7,640 bases of DNA from NCBI GenBank assembly GCA_018335765.1, contig JAGXRU010000140.1, positions 1 to 7,640 of the forward strand. Reading direction: 5' to 3'. Numbering within the stretch: the first letter of the stretch is position 1; each line of letters starts with the position of its first letter. Both the position numbers and the translations under genes were made by a program. Under the pieces are notes generated by a model that did no database searches, was not told the DNA's origin, and saw only the letters and a list, made by a program, of their open reading frames with translations. This document shows, piece by piece, positions 5,209 to 7,640 of this stretch. This DNA is from Alkaliphilus sp. (GTDB lineage Bacteria; Bacillota; Clostridia; Peptostreptococcales; Thermotaleaceae).

Positions 5209-5955
5209 TTAAGGATTAGTTAAAATGATGGGTTCATCCCTTGTAATGGCTACAGTGTGTTCATAGTGAGCTGAGATTTTTCTGTCTACGGTCACTACAG
5301 TCCAATTATCTAAGAGTGTTTCAACTTTATGTGTGCCAGCATTTACCATAGGCTCTATTGCTAATACCATCCCCATAGCGAGCCTTGGCCCTTTTCCTGG
5401 ATTTCCGAAGTTTGGTATCTGAGGTTCCTCATGCATATTTTGACCAATACCATGTCCTACATAGTCCCTGACTACAGAAAAACCATTGGTTTCTACATAA
5501 CTTTGTATAGCATAGGAAATGTCTGAAAGTCGATTCCCTTCCCTGCAGAATTTCAATCCTTCATAGAAGCATTGTCTTGTTACCTTCATTAGTTTAAGAG
5601 CTTCTTCGCTTACATTCCCAACTGCATGAGTTTTTGCCGCATCTCCGTAATAGCCATTATATACCGCACCTATGTCTACACTTATAATATCGCCATCTTG
5701 CAAGGTTTTTAATCCAGGTATCCCGTGAACTACTTGCTCGTTGATTGATGTGCATATACTTGCTGGAAAGCCATGATATCCTTTGAAAGCCGGCAGTGCG
5801 CCATATTTATTTATTGTAGCTTCTGCAATCTCATCTAATTCCTTAGTAGTGATCCCAGGCTTTATAATGTTCTTTACTGCTTCATGAGTATATGCCACTA
5901 TTTTTCCAGCTTCTCTCATATATCCAATTTCTTTGCCTGACTTAAGAATAATCAT
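5209..5955 (-). CDS. map: Type I methionine aminopeptidase
   Basis: This cytoplasmic metalloenzyme removes the initiator methionine from nascent proteins when the second residue is small. The protein has 248 residues from the ATG at 5955, the same as the B. subtilis enzyme. All five metal ligands are present: D94, D105, H168, E201 and E232, matching E. coli D97, D108, H171, E204 and E235. H77 and H175 correspond to the conserved active-site histidines. Typical blocks are SICTSINEQVVHGIP, GHGIGQNMHEEP and AIEPM. It lacks the N-terminal SH3-binding zinc extension seen in some relatives. A TTG seven codons upstream, inside the end of adk, is rejected. The chosen ATG has GGGAG nine bases upstream and is four bases past the adk stop, implying coupled translation. 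Confidence 0.97.
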   Translation of the reverse strand: MIILKSGKEIGYMREAGKIVAYTHEAVKNIIKPGITTKELDEIAEATINKYGALPAFKGYHGFPASICTSINEQVVHGIPGLKTLQDGDIISVDIGAVYNGYYGDAAKTHAVGNVSEEALKLMKVTRQCFYEGLKFCREGNRLSDISYAIQSYVETNGFSVVRDYVGHGIGQNMHEEPQIPNFGNPGKGPRLAMGMVLAIEPMVNAGTHKVETLLDNWTVVTVDRKISAHYEHTVAITRDEPIILTNP

Positions 5956-5959
5956 TTTT

Positions 5960-6604
5960 CTACGCTCCCAAAGCAACTACTATTTCATCAAACACCTTTC
6001 CAATATCTTGTTGTCCATTTATCGTTACAAGGATGCCTTCATTTTTATAATAATCGATCAGTGGTTGAGTTTCATTTAAATACACTTCAATCCTTTTTGA
6101 AACCGTTTCTTCATTATCATCTGATCTTTGATACAATAAACCACCACATTTTTCACAATCGTCCTTCTTTGCCGACGGGTGAAGGGTTATATGATAGGTT
6201 GCACCACACTCTTTGCAAATTCTTCTGCCCACCGCTCGTTCAATCAGTATATGCTTATCCACATTTACATTTATTGCTTTGTCTAGGGCAACGTTCATTT
6301 TCTTGAGAGCGTGACCCAAAGCCTCAGCTTGAACAACAGTTCTTGGGAATCCGTCCAGCAAAAAACCTTTTTTACAATCTTCTTGCTCTAAACGGTCTTT
6401 CACAATCTCTACCACCAACTGATCTGGCACTAAAAGACCTTTTTCCATGAATTCCTTAGCCTTAAGACCTAGTTGTGTACCTTCTTTCATATTCTTTCTG
6501 AAAATATCTCCTGTTGATATATGTGGAATTTCATATCTTTGCACAATACTCGCAGCCTGAGTTCCTTTTCCAGCCCCTGGAGGCCCTAATAAGATTAATC
6601 TCAT
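5960..6604 (-). CDS. adk: Adenylate kinase, zinc-LID long form
   Basis: Adenylate kinase interconverts ATP plus AMP with two ADP in the cytoplasm. The 214 residues from the ATG at 6604 match the long bacterial form. The P-loop GPPGAGKGT is at 7-15, the AMP-binding region includes STGDIFR (30-36) and DGFPRT (84-89), and the LID domain (about 127-160) carries C130, C133, C150 and C153 as a structural zinc site typical of Gram-positive bacteria. Conserved arginines R36, R88, R127, R160 and R171 are present. An in-frame ATG at 6655 would add 17 unrelated residues encoded within a hairpin and has no ribosome-binding site; the chosen ATG has GGGAG eight bases upstream. It follows secY after 62 bases and precedes map by four. 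Confidence 0.97.
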   Translation of the reverse strand: MRLILLGPPGAGKGTQAASIVQRYEIPHISTGDIFRKNMKEGTQLGLKAKEFMEKGLLVPDQLVVEIVKDRLEQEDCKKGFLLDGFPRTVVQAEALGHALKKMNVALDKAINVNVDKHILIERAVGRRICKECGATYHITLHPSAKKDDCEKCGGLLYQRSDDNEETVSKRIEVYLNETQPLIDYYKNEGILVTINGQQDIGKVFDEIVVALGA

Positions 6605-6635
6605 TATACCATCTCCCGGATATTTATAAGGTTTC

Positions 6636-6658
6636 ATCATGGGGATTGACCCCATGAT
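6636..6658 (-). repeat. Strong hairpin between secY and adk
   Basis: The minus strand reads ATCATGGGG, a five-base loop TCAAT, then CCCCATGAT: nine perfect base pairs with four consecutive G-C pairs. It begins eight bases after the secY stop and ends about 18 bases before the adk Shine-Dalgarno sequence. What follows is GAAACCTTATAA, not a U-tract, so it is unlikely to be a simple terminator. It may protect the upstream mRNA from 3' exonucleases, mark a processing site, or adjust expression of adk relative to secY. The structure is seen directly; the role is inferred. Confidence 0.7.
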
Positions 6659-6666
6659 ACCTATTT

Positions 6667-7640
6667 CTATTTCAAGAAGCCTTGATAATGTCTCATCATC
6701 ATTTGTGCTTCAACTTGCTTCATGGTTTCTAAAGCAACACCTACAACGATCAACAGTGAAGTACCACCAAATTGTAGCTGTAGACTGCTAAATTGTAAAA
6801 TCAATGTTGGCAATACAGCAATTGTAGCTAGAAATACAGCTCCTGCCAAAGTGATTCTTGTCAGTACTTTTTGCAAGTATTCAGCCGTTGGCTTTCCTGG
6901 TCTAATCCCAGGTATAAAGCCGCCATGTTTTTTCATATTTTCAGCTACCTCTGGTGGATTAAATGTAACTGCTGTGTAAAAGTAAGTGAAAAATATGATT
7001 AGGATTACATTCAATATTGAATATATCCATATTCCTGGATTTCCAGCTGGCGAAAGATATTTTTCTACAAAATTGGTAAACCCTCCACCTTGGAAGAAAA
7101 ATGTCAATGTTAGTGGGAATTGTAGCAAGGAAATTGCAAATATTACTGGTATTACCCCTGCTTGATTTACCTTTAGAGGTATGTGCGTACTGTGACCTCC
7201 ATACGTCTTTCTACCTACAACTCGTTTTGCATACTGTACAGGAATTTTTCTAGTACCCTGTTGAATAACTATTACTCCTGCTATAATAAATATTGCTATC
7301 ACTGCAAACAACACTAAAGAAATAATGGAAACTTCACCTATACGGTATTTTTCAATGGTTTGAGCCACACCGATTGGAATACTAGATACGATTCCGCCAA
7401 AAATTATTAAAGAGATACCATTTCCTATACCTTTTTCCGTAATTTGTTCACCTAACCACATTAAGAAAGCTGTTCCTGCGGTAAGAGTTAATACAACCAC
7501 GCCAACAGACCATATATCTGTCGAAATCAATGCTTGTCTGAATAAACCTATGCTCACAGCTGTACCTTGAATCAGAGCAAGAACTACTGTACCATATCTT
7601 GTGAATTGAGCTATTTTTTTCCTTCCTTCTTCGCCTTCCT
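6667..7640 (-). CDS. secY: Protein translocase subunit SecY (5' end cut off by window)
   Basis: SecY is the channel of the Sec translocon in the cytoplasmic membrane, through which unfolded preproteins pass or enter the lipid bilayer. The 323 visible residues start in the cytoplasmic loop before transmembrane segment 3 (EGEEGRKKIAQFTRYGT) and continue to the C-terminus, so about 100 N-terminal residues, including the plug region, lie outside. The reading frame runs on past the GTG at 7557, which is an internal valine codon rather than a start. Hydrophobic segments consistent with TM3 to TM10 are visible. So are the conserved cytoplasmic loops RKIPVQYAKR (130-139 of the visible part) and HGGFIPGIRPGKPTAEYL (238-255), the latter being the loop implicated in SecA contact. 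The position upstream of adk is the classic end of the spc operon. Confidence 0.97.
   Translation of the reverse strand, partial: EGEEGRKKIAQFTRYGTVVLALIQGTAVSIGLFRQALISTDIWSVGVVVLTLTAGTAFLMWLGEQITEKGIGNGISLIIFGGIVSSIPIGVAQTIEKYRIGEVSIISLVLFAVIAIFIIAGVIVIQQGTRKIPVQYAKRVVGRKTYGGHSTHIPLKVNQAGVIPVIFAISLLQFPLTLTFFFQGGGFTNFVEKYLSPAGNPGIWIYSILNVILIIFFTYFYTAVTFNPPEVAENMKKHGGFIPGIRPGKPTAEYLQKVLTRITLAGAVFLATIAVLPTLILQFSSLQLQFGGTSLLIVVGVALETMKQVEAQMMMRHYQGFLK

Noticed and set aside
5956..5976. map starting at TTG inside the end of adk
   Set aside because: It would add seven atypical residues. The later ATG gives the standard 248-residue length and has a suitable GGGAG.
6605..6655. Longer adk reading frame beginning at the ATG at 6655
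   Set aside because: It adds 17 residues unlike any adenylate kinase N-terminus, lies within the hairpin arm and lacks a Shine-Dalgarno sequence. The ATG at 6604 is well placed.
6061..6979. Plus-strand open frames opposite adk and secY
   Set aside because: They lie fully inside conserved genes on the other strand and show no recognisable domain.
1..7640. CRISPR array, tRNA, rRNA, prophage or transposase
   Set aside because: No regularly spaced repeats, cloverleaf sequences or mobile-element protein motifs were seen; all long frames belong to core genes.

Overview
The window is a low-GC stretch of bacterial chromosome in which every supported gene lies on the minus strand. It holds the end of the spc ribosomal-protein operon, the complete alpha operon, and the start of an energy-coupling factor (ECF) transporter operon. 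Read in the direction of transcription, from high to low coordinates, the order is secY (5' part missing), adk, map, a small KOW-domain protein gene, infA, rpmJ, rpsM, rpsK, rpsD, rpoA, rplQ, ecfA1 and ecfA2 (3' part missing).

The order and style point to a Firmicute, most likely of class Clostridia. The Shine-Dalgarno sequences are strong (AGGAGG/GGGAGG) and the intergenic regions are AT-rich. Adenylate kinase has a four-cysteine zinc LID. rpsD sits between rpsK and rpoA, as in clostridia, whereas Bacillus subtilis has moved rpsD elsewhere. A KOW-protein gene lies between map and infA, and the two ECF ATPases follow rplQ. An alkaliphilic clostridial genus such as Alkaliphilus is only a hunch from general resemblance.

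Layout. Positions 4530-7640 (secY to rpmJ) hold tightly packed genes for protein export (SecY), adenylate supply (Adk), N-terminal methionine removal (Map), translation initiation (IF-1), a ribosomal protein (L36) and a probable RNA-binding protein of unproven role. A 165-base gap at 4365-4529 carries a good promoter candidate, a perfect 26-base palindrome and two competing weak stems, and leads into rpsM. The alpha operon follows (rpsM, rpsK, rpsD, rpoA, rplQ) and ends at an intrinsic terminator five bases after the rplQ stop. A second gap of 190 bases (1353-1542) holds that terminator, a promoter candidate and a GC-rich hairpin in the presumed 5' leader of ecfA1. ecfA1 and ecfA2 overlap by 13 bases. 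No stretch of more than 300 bases lacks a gene.

Several natural start codons lie inside longer open reading frames. rpsM, adk, map and the KOW gene are all placed at internal ATG codons, chosen by Shine-Dalgarno spacing and family length. rpmJ is only 37 codons long and starts with GTG, so it is easily missed.

I found no mobile element, CRISPR array, tRNA or rRNA, and nothing that looks like an undescribed defence or biosynthetic system. The coding content is ordinary, conserved core genome. What deserves a second look is in the intergenic RNA and DNA: the rpsM leader, the ecfA1 leader, a short motif shared by both gaps, and a strong hairpin between secY and adk.
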